Shown here piece by piece: positions 33,481 through 44,620 of a stretch of DNA of 64,000 nucleotides. The stretch lies in assembly GCA_033398695.1 (NCBI GenBank), contig CM065802.1, forward strand, positions 209,641,096-209,705,095, read 5' to 3'. The notes under the pieces were generated by a model. That model was not told where the DNA came from and ran no database searches. It worked only from the letters and a program-made list of their open reading frames with translations. The position numbers and the translations under genes were made by a program. The DNA is from Orobanche coerulescens (taxonomy: Eukaryota; Streptophyta; Magnoliopsida; Lamiales; Orobanchaceae). Position 1 is the stretch's first letter, and each line of letters starts with the position of its first letter.

Positions 33481-33614
33481 ACCAAAAAAATTTTACAATA
33501 GCAAAGTGTATATCTTGAGACCGAGAATTAATATTTTGAGGTTCAGTGACTGGGCTTAAAAATAATAAATTTTGGAACTTGAGGGCTAGATTGAATTAAT
33601 CTAAAAAGGTTGGG

Positions 33615-33621
33615 TATAAAA
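33615..33621 (+). promoter_or_regulatory. TATA box of the transcription unit inside the CACTA element
   Basis: TATAAAA within GGGTATAAAACCC, followed by a pyrimidine-rich leader. Leader words (ACAAAATTCACACACAC, GAATCCTTCTCGGGTTGTAT, GGACAAACTCGGATG) are each repeated in 33706-33895, so part of it has been tandemly duplicated. Confidence 0.45.
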
Positions 33622-35772
33622 CCCTATTACACCGTTCTCGCCGATCATTTCTCCCGTCTTCGCTCTTCTTCTCTTCCTCAGAATCCTTCTACCGCACTCA
33701 CAAAATTCACACACACACTCACAAAATTCACACACACGAACACATTTGGACAAACTCGGATGTATGATTTGGACAAACTCGATGAAGAGGTAAATCGGGC
33801 CTCCTAGAATCCTTCTCGGGTTGTATCACAAAATTCACACACACACAAGAATCCTTCTCGGGTTGTATGATTTGGACAAACTCGGATGAAGAGGTAAATC
33901 GGGCCCGAGTTCGGGTTTAATTATTTTCTAAGTTTAACGATTGTGGTTTTCTTTAGTTTTCTTAGGGTTTAATTATTTTCTAAGTTTTTGCTTCGGGATA
34001 TGAAGGTGTGGTGTTTGTGAATTGATGCATTAACTTATGCCATTGTGATGAAAAGTGACTTATCGATTGTTGGTTATGCTACTTCGTAGATAGATCCTGT
34101 ATGTATATAGAATTTCACATGTGTTGTTCTATGGTAGTTACTGCACTTGGTGCATTCCTATGGTTCATGTTTGTTTGATTATTTTGTGTTGTTCGATTGT
34201 GCATTCCTCTATTGTCGGCAATTACTGCTTTTTGAAAATGGTGTTAAATTTGGGTTCTTGAAGCCAATGCACTTGCTTTGCTGAGAAGATTTATTTTTAA
34301 GGTTAATCTCGTTCCTCGAATTGAAACTATTACAAATACATAATCTGATTAGTTTTGCTTTGAGTGTTGGTAACGTTTTCGGTTTCTCCTATGTGCAGTC
34401 AATTTTTGAGGTCATTTGAAGTCTTGCTGATACGCAGTAAATGTGGCTATCTGCTGGTTCTGGAAAGGTTAGAACATAGCGTCTCTTTGTATTTCTTGGT
34501 GCGGTAGTGTGTGTGTTTGTTTCCTGATCGCGAGACTTTTAGTATGACTGTATGAGACACAATTGAGGAGTGTTCAACCATTGTGAAAGAAGCAAGTGAT
34601 TTGTTGCTTTCTTAGCTAAGATAGAATCATATTTTAAGTGTTTGGAAATGAAAGCTTCTAGTTTCAATTCTGCTTCGTTTAATCGAAATCGGAAAACAAA
34701 TGGAGTGGTGCTTTAGATTTCTGTATCTGGTTGATGGTTGAGATCTGCATTTGGAGATGGCCTTATATCTGCTTGTCTATGTGAATTTTACATCCTTGAA
34801 CTCGCTGGGATGGAAGTTGGATAGTTATGTCCCTTCTAACAATACAGGACATGCTTGTTCCATTGTGAAACATTCTTCACTGAGTGATAACTGCTGGTGT
34901 GCGGTATTTCATTCTATAGGTGTCCTTGACTTCAAGAGAAACTTGATGGCTTCCAAGAGAATTTTAAAAGAATTGAGGCTGAGGTGGTTCAGGGATGAAA
35001 CTTTCCGATTCAGCTTCGGGTTGAAGTTGGGATTTAGATTTTACCATTTTTTGGGATCAAATTCTTGTGTTCTTTTGAACAAGAGGTGAATCGGGTGGGG
35101 GTATGGGGAGGGGAATATGGATAGGGATGGTTATTAGCAAGTTCAGATGTGTTATTTTGATTTTCATTTTCTCTAGCTAATGTATTAATTACAGTCATAT
35201 CTTAATGTTTGTAGTTTTTGGTGATCAATGAAGAGACAAATTAAAGGATTTTCATAGTTAATATAGTGCATTGGATTAGTTGGATATATATGATTAAAGC
35301 AACAGTATTTTTGTGTACTAAATTGCAAGATTTCTCATACTAAGGTTGTTGTAAACAGTAAATCTAATCTTGAAAATATTCTAGTTTGAGACGCTTGTTC
35401 TTGTTCGTGTGTCAGAAATATCTTCGGTCCGATTCGAGGAAGAATACATATAGAAGTTTTTTATTTTGGTTTTTGTATGGCTGTCCTTCAGATATTGAGG
35501 GCTTTGGTGCTGTCAAAATGGTGGTTCTTGTTTATTGGTAATCTTGTCTTTTGATTAATTGTGCCTTATTGTCATATATCCGAGTCTAGTCAAGCATATA
35601 TTTTTATTTTGGTCGCTTTGCGTGTCGCTTATTTGCAATTGCCTACGCAACATTTTGTTAGAATCTTTTGTTTTTCTCGTTATGTTCGGCTTTTGGTGTA
35701 TTTTGAAAGTTCTCATCACGTTCATGTAGCGCTTATTTATTCCATCTCGTTATTCTTTGTCCCGGTAATCAG
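33622..35772 (+). other. intron-like and leader sequence in the CACTA element
   Basis: T-rich, plant-intron-like sequence. A possible short exon starts at ATG 34441 (MWLSAGSGK) with a donor-like AAGGTTAG directly after. The ORFs at 34751-35089 and upstream of 35773 have no recognisable relatives and read through intron-like sequence. I do not call them genes. Confidence 0.35.
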
Positions 35773-35875
35773 TAGATATGGCACTGAGTCGAGCATTATC
35801 AGGTACGCTAAGATTGCCTTGCAGCTAAATAATAAGACCGTGCGAGATGTGGCATTGCGTTGTAAATGGATGACT
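35773..35875 (+). pseudogene. captured exon of a DUF3755-family gene
   Basis: A 103-bp exon between an acceptor (AATCAG) and a donor (GACT|GTGAGT). It encodes SSIIRYAKIALQLNNKTV, then RDVALRCKWMT, the hallmark of plant DUF3755 (SANT/Myb-like) proteins. No other large part of that gene is present, so it was probably captured by the transposon rather than being a working gene. Confidence 0.75.
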
Positions 35876-36209
35876 GTGAGTTTATTCTTACATTTCTGCC
35901 CATCTCAGAAAAACTTCTTTTTATTGCTACATTATTTAGATAGCTGCAATGATTTTTTTCTTCCTATTTTCATGTTTTCATGAAATTAGCAGATTGTATC
36001 GAGCATAAATTGGGAATTCAGTTATAGGGTTGGAAGATGAGAAGGAAAAACAAATATAATAAGCTTAAGATGTAGTAGCCATTAGCGATGTTAGAAGCAC
36101 TAACTGACTTAGAATATAATGTATTATGGATATTCATCAGTTACCGACAAATTTGATTGGCATAATGTTTATTATAGTGTTATCTTGAGTGATTCACTCG
36201 GTTTTGCAG

Positions 36210-36272
36210 AGGAAAGAAATTAGCAAGAGAAGGAAAGAGGACTTCAGTACAAGGAAAAGTAAAGATAGAAAG
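36210..36272 (+). pseudogene. second captured exon of the DUF3755-family gene
   Basis: 63 bp after TTTTGCAG and before AAAG|GTAAGT. It reads RKEISKRRKEDFSTRKSKDRK in phase with the preceding exon, the basic stretch that follows the WMT motif in this family. Both splice sites and the phase are intact, so the capture included genomic introns. Confidence 0.7.
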
Positions 36273-37130
36273 GTAAGTGCTTACTAAAATACATTCTCCC
36301 TTCATACCTTCAATAGCTTACTAGAGAAAGTTTTTTTAGTGTATCCACTGGAATGCAGGATTGCTGACAAGTCTCAGGTATACACAGTGAGTTTTATGTT
36401 CTAACATTATATTTTTTTTATGTATCACTGGAATTGTTATTCTGTGGTGATATGTTTACATATTAGAGAAATCGGAAGTTTCGCACTTTAATCGATCAAC
36501 GTGCTGCCGAAATTTTGGATTGTGTCGATCATAATATTTCTATGGTTCATCACACTTTGTAGAAGTTATTTTTGACTGTTTGATAATGTTGTAGTATGTG
36601 TGTTACGACACATTATGCTAATATGTTTTAGTTGGTAATATAATTTTGGCTTTTAGGCAAAACCTTGTAATTTCTTTATTGGGGAAGAAGATTTGTTAAA
36701 CCAGCAACAAAGTAATTATGTGAATTTGTTTGCTTCACGTGCCGATGTTAAAGATCTAAAGAAGAAAGTTGATGAGAAGATGATTTCATGAACAAGAAGT
36801 ATGACCGTCTGATGAAAAGCAATGATGTGCTGAAGAGAGACTGTCATTTTGAAGTATATGATATTTTTTAATCCTTTTTGTTCATTTGTGGTTCATGATG
36901 AAATAGATAGAATCTTATTACACATTCCTTGTCTTTGTTATGGTATGTATCTGGTTTTGAATTGGTTGGAACGCATGTTATTTTTTTTTAAGATGGGATG
37001 ATATGAAATTGTTGTTTCTTATATTATTGAGCTCTTGTGGTTGATGGTTAGTTAGAGTTAAATGTAGATTTTGGCAATGAATTTTAAATTGAAATGTGAA
37101 ATATTAATATATATTACTCCAGAAAATACT
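36273..37130 (+). other. remaining CACTA interior
   Basis: Mostly T-rich and intron-like. A 200-bp stretch at 36658-36850 reads partly open, with a Lys-rich coiled-coil flavour (LFASRADVKDLKKKVDEK), and could be a further exon or transposon protein remnant. I cannot identify it. Confidence 0.3.
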
Positions 37131-37407
37131 AATATATATTATGCAATAACTGAACTAAAAAGTTCTTTATTTACTACGTCAATTATAAAATAACCGAAGT
37201 TAAAGGCATTCTTTTACTTCACTTACCCCCACATTTGGATCATAATTTGAAAAAAAACCGAGATAGACTTCGGTTATTAGGATATTAGACTTCGCATAAA
37301 AAGTGAAGTCTAAAGTATACCTTTTACTACACGAACATAGACTTCGGTAATTATAACGTTTTTACTTCAGATATTATCCGAAGTCTTTGACGTTTATTCT
37401 TATAGTG
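37131..37407. repeat. CACTA right subterminal repeats and TIR
   Basis: Repeats of CTTCGGT, ACTTCAG and CGAAGT in both orientations across 37180-37385, ending in the TIR at 37378-37407. Confidence 0.72.
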
Positions 37408-37410
37408 TAT

Positions 37411-37613
37411 ATATTGCTTTTTGATGGCTTGAATGCTTTGATCGCTTGAAAGTATGTTCGCACCGGTAGTTGCTCAGTTTCAAATCTTCGGATATATATA
37501 GGTCACGATCTCTGAGCTTTTTCCTTGTAGCCGTTGCAAATCTTTTGAACAAATCCGTCCGTTGGAGGGAGACTTCTTTGTTTAATCTTTCTGAACGTTG
37601 CAAGGCTGGATTC
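37411..37613 (-). repeat. SIRE-like 3' LTR, inner part, truncated
   Basis: Continues 33249 after the CACTA insertion and matches 47345-47550. The match stops within GCAAGGCTGGATTCCT. The other 690 bp of the LTR and the polypurine tract are missing, and accessory-ORF sequence follows directly. This is a deletion internal to the element. Confidence 0.8.
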
Positions 37614-40600
37614 CTGTTGAAGTACAAAGAAATAAAGTCATCTGACTCTTCCTCTGCCTCTGCGAATAGGCTGTTTGGTAGGCCTGAATGGTTTGGCTCC
37701 AATTGGTCTTATCTTGACTGGAGCAAGACCATACTTCCTCTTCACAACAAGAGCTGCAAAGTCTTGTTCTTGTTGTGATGTAAATCTATTCTCAAGACAT
37801 AACTGCTTGATTTCTCTTTGAAGCTCTAGCTCATTAAGCTCATTGTCCAGACGGGTCGGCGCTTCCTCTGCTCTGAATGAGGGAATCATAGGATAAGCGT
37901 TTTGTTCCTTAGCATGCTTCTTCAGAATAGTCCAGAGTTTTGGGTGAGCTTCTTCCATGAAATTGATGAAGATCTGCTGTGGGGAGAGATTATCATCCTG
38001 GAGTATTTCCAGACGTAGTAATCTTTGATGAATTTCTTCTTTGCAGTTCCCCACATGGGCAGGGCTTCATATGGTATAAAATCCTCAACATACCACAGCT
38101 CCTTTCCTTCCCATTCTAGAGTAGGCCCAAAACCTCCTCTAGTCCTCCTTCTCTTGCCTTCAGGCTGGTCTGCCTGTTCATCTGGATCCGCTGCTCCCTT
38201 CCTCTTCAGACTTGAGGGTCCTTCAATTTGAAGGATATCTTGCTTCTTCTTGCTTCTTATCTCTGCCCTTATCTCTCCTTGATTACTTCCTTCCCCCTGA
38301 ACTCTCTCTTCCCCCTTTTTGCCAGCATCAACAAGGGTAGTTAATTGCTGCTCCATTCTGCTCATCCAATCAGACATGCCAAATGGCATTCTGTTGTTGG
38401 TAGGGGGAGGGGGATGAGGAATCTATCTCTGCAGTAGAGTGTCGATCTTGGCATTGATTTATTGAAGGTCAGGAGTGACCTGAGACGCCAGCAACTCTCC
38501 AATTGTATCTTTGACTATCTGCCTGATCAGCTCAGTCATGGTAGGAGATATCTGAGCTGATGGAGAGTGCTCTCCTGAGCCTTCTGCAAAAGAACCACTA
38601 GATTGCAAGCTTCTGTCTGCAGCTGGTAGTCCAGAGGGAGTCTTCTCTGGGGTCCCTGACCTGGAGTCTTCAGCTAGTTCCGCATCTAGGCTGGTGTACC
38701 GGGCAGGTACCACAGTCCTATCTGCAGCTTCTTGAATTGGCTCTGGCTCCGGCTCTGGTTCCTTTTCTTCTTCTTTCTCTTCCTCTTTCTCCTGATCCTC
38801 CTCCTTCTCTTCTTCTTCCTTTTCTTCAATATTTTCCTTTTCTTCCTCCTCATCCTTTTCTTTTTCATTTTCTTTTTCAGCTCCTGCATCTCCTCCATCA
38901 TCATCATCTTTATCATCATCATTGTTGTCATCATCCTTCTCCTCTTTTTCTCCTTCATCATCATCATCCTTTTCATCATCATCCTCCTGTTCTCCGTCAT
39001 CTTTTTCTTGTTCTACCTCTTCTCCTTCTTCTTCTTCTCCTTCATCAGCCAACTCTTCTGTTTTCTCAATTTCTTCTGACTGTTTTTCAACTAAAGTATT
39101 TTCTTCTATTCTTCTCTCTTCCTGCTCTTATTCTTCTTCTTCATCAACCAAATCATCAACTTCTTTATTTCCTTCTCCATATACTTCCTCAATTCTAATT
39201 TCTTTTTCAACTTCCTCCTCCTCCTCTTCTCCAAAAGAACCATCAAAAATGCTAAGCATTATGGAATGGATAAATTGGTCCATGTTTGTTTTAAAATGGG
39301 ACATGAACCAATTATCCTGGAGGATCAACACTAAGTCTGATTCTTTGCAAAAGTGAATCAGAACCTCCTCAGTGGCTTGGGGATATTCCCAACCACTAGT
39401 TGCAATGTAAGTTTGAAGGTTTGTAAATGTCAGAGTTTTGAAAAACTTCCACTCTTCAAAAATATTTACAAAAGAGTGTTTTAATGCTTGTGGCTTAACA
39501 AGCTGTAGTTGTTCAATTGATAGGTTGAAAGTATTGTTTTCTAGCAGGTTAAAGGTATAATTAGCTTCAGGGATAGAAATTATGAGACCTGCTTCTTCTT
39601 CCTCGGAGGTCTAGGCTGGGGGGTGAGTACAGGTACAATCCGAGTCTCGTGGGTTCCTGGGGCAGGCAGGTCTTCCGGATTAGTTGGTGATCTGGCTGAG
39701 GGGCTGGCAAGATGTTCAGACTGCTCTTCCTCACTAAATTGCAGTTTCCTCGGCCTCTTGGGAGAGGGTTCTGGTGACGACTGCAAGATAGAGGGTCCTT
39801 CAGGGGCTGGTCCCCTTCTCTTAAATCTGACTGCAATGGAAGTGTCGTCGGACTCGGTGTCTGACTCGACTGCAGTTGCGATGTCGGCTGCAGGTCTGTC
39901 CGACTCTCCTGATGAATAGTATCTCGGATATGGTCTCGAGTCAGGTAGGTCCTTCAGCATCTGAGCTGCTCTCTTTGCGCCTCCAAATTTCCTCACCTTC
40001 TCGTGGTTCATATGACCAAGTCTTTTGTTGGGGTGGAAGGGGTCAGTGCTTCCCTTTGCCACACCAGTCTTTTCCAAAAGCCAACTTAGCTGCGTTCCAA
40101 ACGCCAGCTTTGTCTTAAATCTCTTCTCATTGTCAAGCCACTCGACTTTGTTGACCTCTCGCACGAGTTGCCTGAAGATGTAATCAGCCCAGTCGATTTC
40201 TTCTTCCTGAATTAGTGCTCCCAGCACCATAAATTTTGCCGACGACAGTTGATCATAACTGCCGGCCATCCCTATGATTATCTTGTTGGTTATGTCCAAC
40301 GCAAGACGATACACTTTCTTAAGCTCATTTCTATTGGCAGTTAGCTTCAGCTCTTCCGGGATATTCTCCATCTTAATCTTCTTCCAGATTTCGGCAGAGG
40401 ACTGCTTGAGAGCTTCGACGGCTATGCCGCGATGCTTCATACCGAAAACTCTGCGAATCGACTCTCGGGTTATGTCGATTTGCCTTCCGCAAACAGTACT
40501 TCGAATTCCGTCTTAAATCAAACAAGCTTCGCGATAGAACTTGATGACATCCTCCTTGAACAGATGTTGCGGGTTGACATCAAGGAATGGATAGATCCCA

Positions 40601-40743
40601 TTGAGCTTCATTGCGCGAATCAGGTTGTACACATCATAATCTTCCAAATTCGCTTCCAATAAGCCTTCAAAGTCGACGACCAGGGAGAAAATGATCTGGT
40701 CTTTCACCGCCTTCAAATTAACTCCTTCGAAGTAGGATGCCAT
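37614..40743 (-). pseudogene. SIRE-like accessory ORF (formerly 'env-like'), broken
   Basis: Starts ATG 40743 (MASYFEGVNLKAVKDQIIF). One long reading of about 1,000 codons is broken by a TAA at 40513, a frameshift near 39585, stops near 39126 and 38459, and frameshifts near 38400 and 38030. In order: a helical globular part (40743-39950), a Ser/Pro-rich part with KRPRKL (about 39720), a second helical part (39580-39240), an extreme Glu/Asp/Lys tract (39230-38740), a Ser-rich stretch, a basic KRKGAADPDEQADQPEGKRR bipartite-NLS-like segment (about 38210-38150), and a coiled-coil end with RRGRGRVR. No signal peptide or membrane span is visible. Position downstream of pol matches SIRE elements. 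Function is unknown. Confidence 0.6.
38740..39230 (-). repeat. GAA/GAT-rich imperfect trinucleotide tract coding for poly-Glu/Asp
   Basis: Coding strand is almost only GAA, GAG, GAT and AAG codons, giving long runs of E, D and K. The plus-strand ORFs of Phe, Leu and Ser across it are antisense shadows. Confidence 0.8.
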
Positions 40744-41309
40744 TTCTGCAAATAAAAGATTTTAGTGTACTTGGTGTTCAAGAAATTTTTGCTCTGAAAA
40801 ATCTAGGGTTTGAAAGCGTAAAGGGTAAAGTGAAAGGTCTTCTTTCCTTATAAAGAAGATGAAAAGACGTATGTATTAATTTATTATATATTTGAAACGG
40901 TGGTACGCCTTTTGATAATCTTTTGAATTTCAAATTTGAATCGGTGGCCCATTTTTAAAATTTGACGGTTGATTCTGATTGGCCACCGTGGAGGTCGCTT
41001 TAATAAGTGATTGACGCGTGTATTAAAATTGCCACTTGGCTTAGAAAAAATGTATATTTAAATGCCATTTGTTAACCAAAATTAATATAATAATATTATA
41101 ACTATGGCAAATAATAATTAAATATTCAGAAGTCAGTTTAGAAAACTTAGCTGGTCTGATTTGTTGACTGTTGACCGCTCTGCTTCAGGTGAGTTGACTT
41201 CTCGCCTGGTGTTCTGATCAGCTAGGTTGCTATGTCCGACCTTCGTCTTCTTGCCTGCATCAGCTAGGATCTGATTCTTCAGCTGGGTCCGTCCTTCCTC
41301 TGAAATGCT
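40744..41309 (-). other. spacer between SIRE-like pol and the accessory ORF
   Basis: Non-coding. Its first third (41309-41150) is rich in CAGCT, CTGATC and TCTGC words that also recur in the integrase-RT linker (43000-43220) and the LTR (47810-47960). No clear promoter or splice site stands out. Confidence 0.4.
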
Positions 41310-42830
41310 TCAGCTTGCTTCAGTACTAGATTCCCAATCTAGTAATCCAAGATCTCTGCTCAGCTCCAGAAATCTTTCTTCTGGAAAGGGTTTGGTGAAG
41401 ATGTCAGCTATCTGGTAGTCTGTGCTGACTCTTTCAACTCTAACCCTTTTGTTAAGCACATGGTCTCTAATGAAATGGTGCTTAACATCGATGTGCTTCG
41501 TCCTTGAGTGCAAAACCGGGTTGTTGGTTATTGTTATAGCACTATTGTTGTCACACCAGATTGGAACTTCGTTGGCAATGATATTATAATCCCTTAACTG
41601 TTGTCTGATCCATAAAATCTGTGCACAACAGCTACCTGTAGCTAGGTATTCTGACTCCGTGGTGGAGATAGAGTTAGAAACCTGCTTCTTGCTAAACCAG
41701 GATATCAGTCTGGTTCCTAGGAATTGACACGTTCCACTAGTGCTCTTCCTGTTGATTTTGCATCCTGCGAAATCCGCATCTGAGTATCCTGACAGCTCGA
41801 AATTATCATCCTTGGGATACCATAGTCCAACATTAATTGTAGAGTTAAGGTACTTTATTATCCTCTTGGCTGCATCTATGTGTGATTGCTTCGGCTTGGA
41901 CTGGAATCGTGCACAATCTCCAACGGCATAGGATATGTCTGGCCTGCTTGCAGTGAGGTACAGAAGAGATCCAATAAGTCCTCTGTAGTGGGTTGAGTCC
42001 ACTGATATGCCTGCCTTGTCTGCATCCAGGTGAGTACTTGTGCTCATTGGAATTCTTGCGGGCTTGGCTGATTCCATTCCATATCTCTTGATAAGATCTC
42101 TGGTATACTTTGCTTGGTTGATGAAAATTCCTTTTTCCATCTGCTTAACTTGTAGTCCGAGAAAGAAGTTAAGCTTTCCCATCATACTCATCTCAAATTC
42201 TCCTTGCATGAGGTTGGAGAATTTCTCGCATAGCTCTGGATTGGTTGATCCGAATATGATGTCATCCACATAACCGACTATTAATATGTGGCCTTCGTGC
42301 TCCACTCTGAATAGGGTCTTGTCCACCTTCCCTTTGCAAAATCCATTTTTCTCAAGAAACACAGATAGTGTTTCATACCACGCTCTTGGTGCTTGCTTGA
42401 GTCCATAAAGAGCCTTCAACAGCTTATAGACTTTGTCTCCTTTGACAAAACCTGGGGGTTGCTCTACATAGACTTCTTCTTCTAGGATTCCATTTAGAAA
42501 AGCACTCTTTACATCCATCTGATATACTTCAAAATCTTTGAATGCAGCATATGCGAGGAATAGTCTGATGGCCTCTAATCTTGCAACGGGTGCATAGGTT
42601 TCATCAAAATCTATTCCTTCACACTGTGCATAACCTTTCGCTACAAGTCTGGCCTTATTCCTACCAACAGCTCCGTCTTCATCACTCTTATTTTTGTACA
42701 CCCATTTGGTGCCAATAACTTTCTTGTGATCAGGTCTGTCTGTTAGTTCCCAAACTTTGTTTCTTTCCATCTGCTCCAATTCCTCTTGCATGGCATTAAT
42801 CCATGAATAGTCTTACAAGGCTTGTTCTGT
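41310..42830 (-). CDS. SIRE-like reverse transcriptase-RNase H, intact domain
   Basis: The 493-codon frame 42791-41310 covers the whole copia RT and RNase H. RT shows [58 protein letters not shown] and the catalytic [13 protein letters not shown]. RNase H shows [32 protein letters not shown] and [13 protein letters not shown]. All catalytic Asp/Glu positions are present. It is the best-preserved polymerase in the window, but an in-frame TAA just upstream (about 42811) and damage in integrase mean it cannot be made as part of one polyprotein in this copy. Confidence 0.88.
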
Positions 42831-44620
42831 AGTTTTAAGTTCAATTTGCGACATAAAACATGAGAACATAGCCATTCCTGCTGGTAGGGTTGACTGTCTC
42901 GTCTTAACTCCATCATTCAACTTTCCGATAATTTGCTGAATTGGGTGATCCTTGAGCCATTTGGGAATATCGTCCTCTTATGGGTTTGTTCCCCCTGTTG
43001 GATTGCCTTGGTGGATTTCTGCATTAGCTGGGTTCTGGTCTGCAACTGGATCAGCTACCGTCTTGTCATCTGCAGGTTGGTTCTAATCTGCAGATGAGTC
43101 TTTATCATCTACGGTTGGGTCTTCTTCAGCAGCAACTGGATCAGATAGGTTTGGTGATCCTGTCTGATCTGCAGTTGGGTCTTCAGCAGCTGCAGTTGGG
43201 TCATCAGGCTGGTCTGCAGGTGAGTCCACCATTCCAGTGTCATGAACAATGACTTCTTCAAGGGTTGCTGACTTGAGCTTGTTCTCAATTAGCTCAATTT
43301 GTTTCCTGTACTCAACGGTAGATTCATCAAAAACATGGGGTGTTTCCTCCACAACTAAGGTTCTTTTATTAAAAACTCTATATGCCTTGCTTCTTTGGGA
43401 ATATCCCATAAAGAGACCGTCATCAGTTTTAGCATCAAAGGCATTTAGTTGTGTTTTACCATTGTTGTGGATGAAACACTTACAACCAAAAACATGAAAG
43501 TAAGCAACAGTAGGAGTTCTATTATTCCAAACCTCATAGGGAATTTTGCCATGTCTCCCTACTATCATACTCCTGCCTGGTGTGACAGTGTGGTTGACTT
43601 TTCACCCAGAACCTTTGGGCAGGTGTCCGCTTCGCAATCATGGACCTTGCCGCTTCCTTCAGTGGTTCTGCTTCTTCTTTCAAAGAACACCATTCTCACG
43701 GGCGTCTGGCCGCAGAGCTCATGCTGGATCCCATTCGATCATGAAATCAGTTATCGCCTTGTTGAGAAACTCCTCCTCTATCCGATCCGATCTTGATTAT
43801 GGATAGGGATTTCTCATTCGGATCCTTCTCGCACTCGTAACTTGGTCAAGGTTTCACTTTTCTTGTATAGGAAGATAATCCAAGTGTACCTTGAATAATC
43901 ATCTACTATAACAAGTGCATGCTTTCGGCCGCTCAAAGTCCTTGGCTTGATAGGACCAAATAGATCCATGTGGAGTAGATCTAAGATCCTTGTTGTGAGC
44001 GTTGTAGGCTGAACTGGCTTGAACGATGCCCCGGTCTGCTTTCCTTTATGACATGCATCACAAAGTGCTTCCTTCTTGAATGCTTCATTTGGGAGTCCTC
44101 TGATAAGCTTCTGAGAACTAATCTTGTTGATGGCTTTGAAGTTCAGGTTACATAGTCTTTTGTGCCACAGCCATCCATTTTCAGCTACTGTCTTGGATAG
44201 AAAACAGGAGTTAGGTGTTCCTGTGTTCCAATCAATCATGTAGACATCTCTCCTTCTGAAACCTTGTAGCTTTATTTCTCCAGACAGGATATCTATCACC
44301 ATGCATTTCAAAATGGTGAAGACTACTAGATTCTTCTCGTCACAGAACTGGCTTATGCTCAGGAGGTTGTACTTGAGCCCTTTGACATAATGAACTTTGG
44401 ATATCACAATGTTTCCTCGGTGCAGCTCTCCAAAGCCTTTTGTCTGTCCTCTAGAGCTATCTCCAAAGGTTACATCGGGACCTCTTTCTTTGGTGTATTT
44501 GGACAGCATCTTCTTGTTCCCGGTCATATGCCTCGAGCATCCAGAATCTACAAACCATTCTTCACCTCCAAAATTTGAGCTTGTGGAGATGTGTTTGTAG
44601 TCCTTCCACCTTTTCTGCAA
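42831..44620 (-). pseudogene. SIRE-like protease and integrase, degraded
   Basis: Protease active site WFVDSGCSRHMTG at about 44550, with VKGLKYNLLSISQFCD after it. Integrase: zinc domain (LWHKRLCNLN, CDACHKGK; the usual GH is CN), then the first catalytic Asp in HMDLFGPIK. The frame ends at 43814. Between 43813 and 43569 the second Asp (SDRGG) and the Glu-containing region are recognisable only across several frameshifts. The C-terminal part is at 43568-43083 (PYEVWNNRTPTVAYFHVFGC, LFMGYSQRSKAYRVFN), leading into a linker built of repeated DPTA/DQ words, with a further stop near 43083 and another at about 42980. Confidence 0.83.

Larger units (their letters stand above)
33250..37407. mobile_element. 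CACTA (CMC/EnSpm) DNA transposon with captured host exons
   Basis: 4.16 kb. Terminal inverted repeats of about 30 bp start CACTAGTAGAATAAAC (left, 33250) and CACTATAAGAATAAAC (right, reading in from 37407), with three mismatches, then GACTTCGG in both. The 3-bp duplication TAT flanks it (33247-33249 and 37408-37410), as expected for this superfamily. Subterminal regions carry many ACTTCGGTAA or TTACTGAAGT words. No transposase (TNP2-like) domain is recognisable, so it is probably non-autonomous. Inside are a TATA box, a leader and intron-exon structure from a plant gene. Confidence 0.88.

Noticed and set aside
34751..35089. 112-codon ORF inside the CACTA element
   Set aside because: No recognisable domain, T-rich intron-like composition, and no conserved neighbours.
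35773..36272. A functional host DUF3755 gene
   Set aside because: Only two exons are recognisable and both lie within CACTA terminal repeats. No stop-to-stop gene can be assembled from the visible sequence.
38732..39356. Plus-strand ORFs rich in Phe, Leu, Ser and Pro
   Set aside because: They are antisense to the GAA/GAT tract of the accessory ORF, and their composition follows from the complementary triplets.
37638..40743. Retroviral envelope gene
   Set aside because: No signal peptide, cleavage site or membrane anchor can be seen. The region is acidic, NLS-like and coiled-coil.
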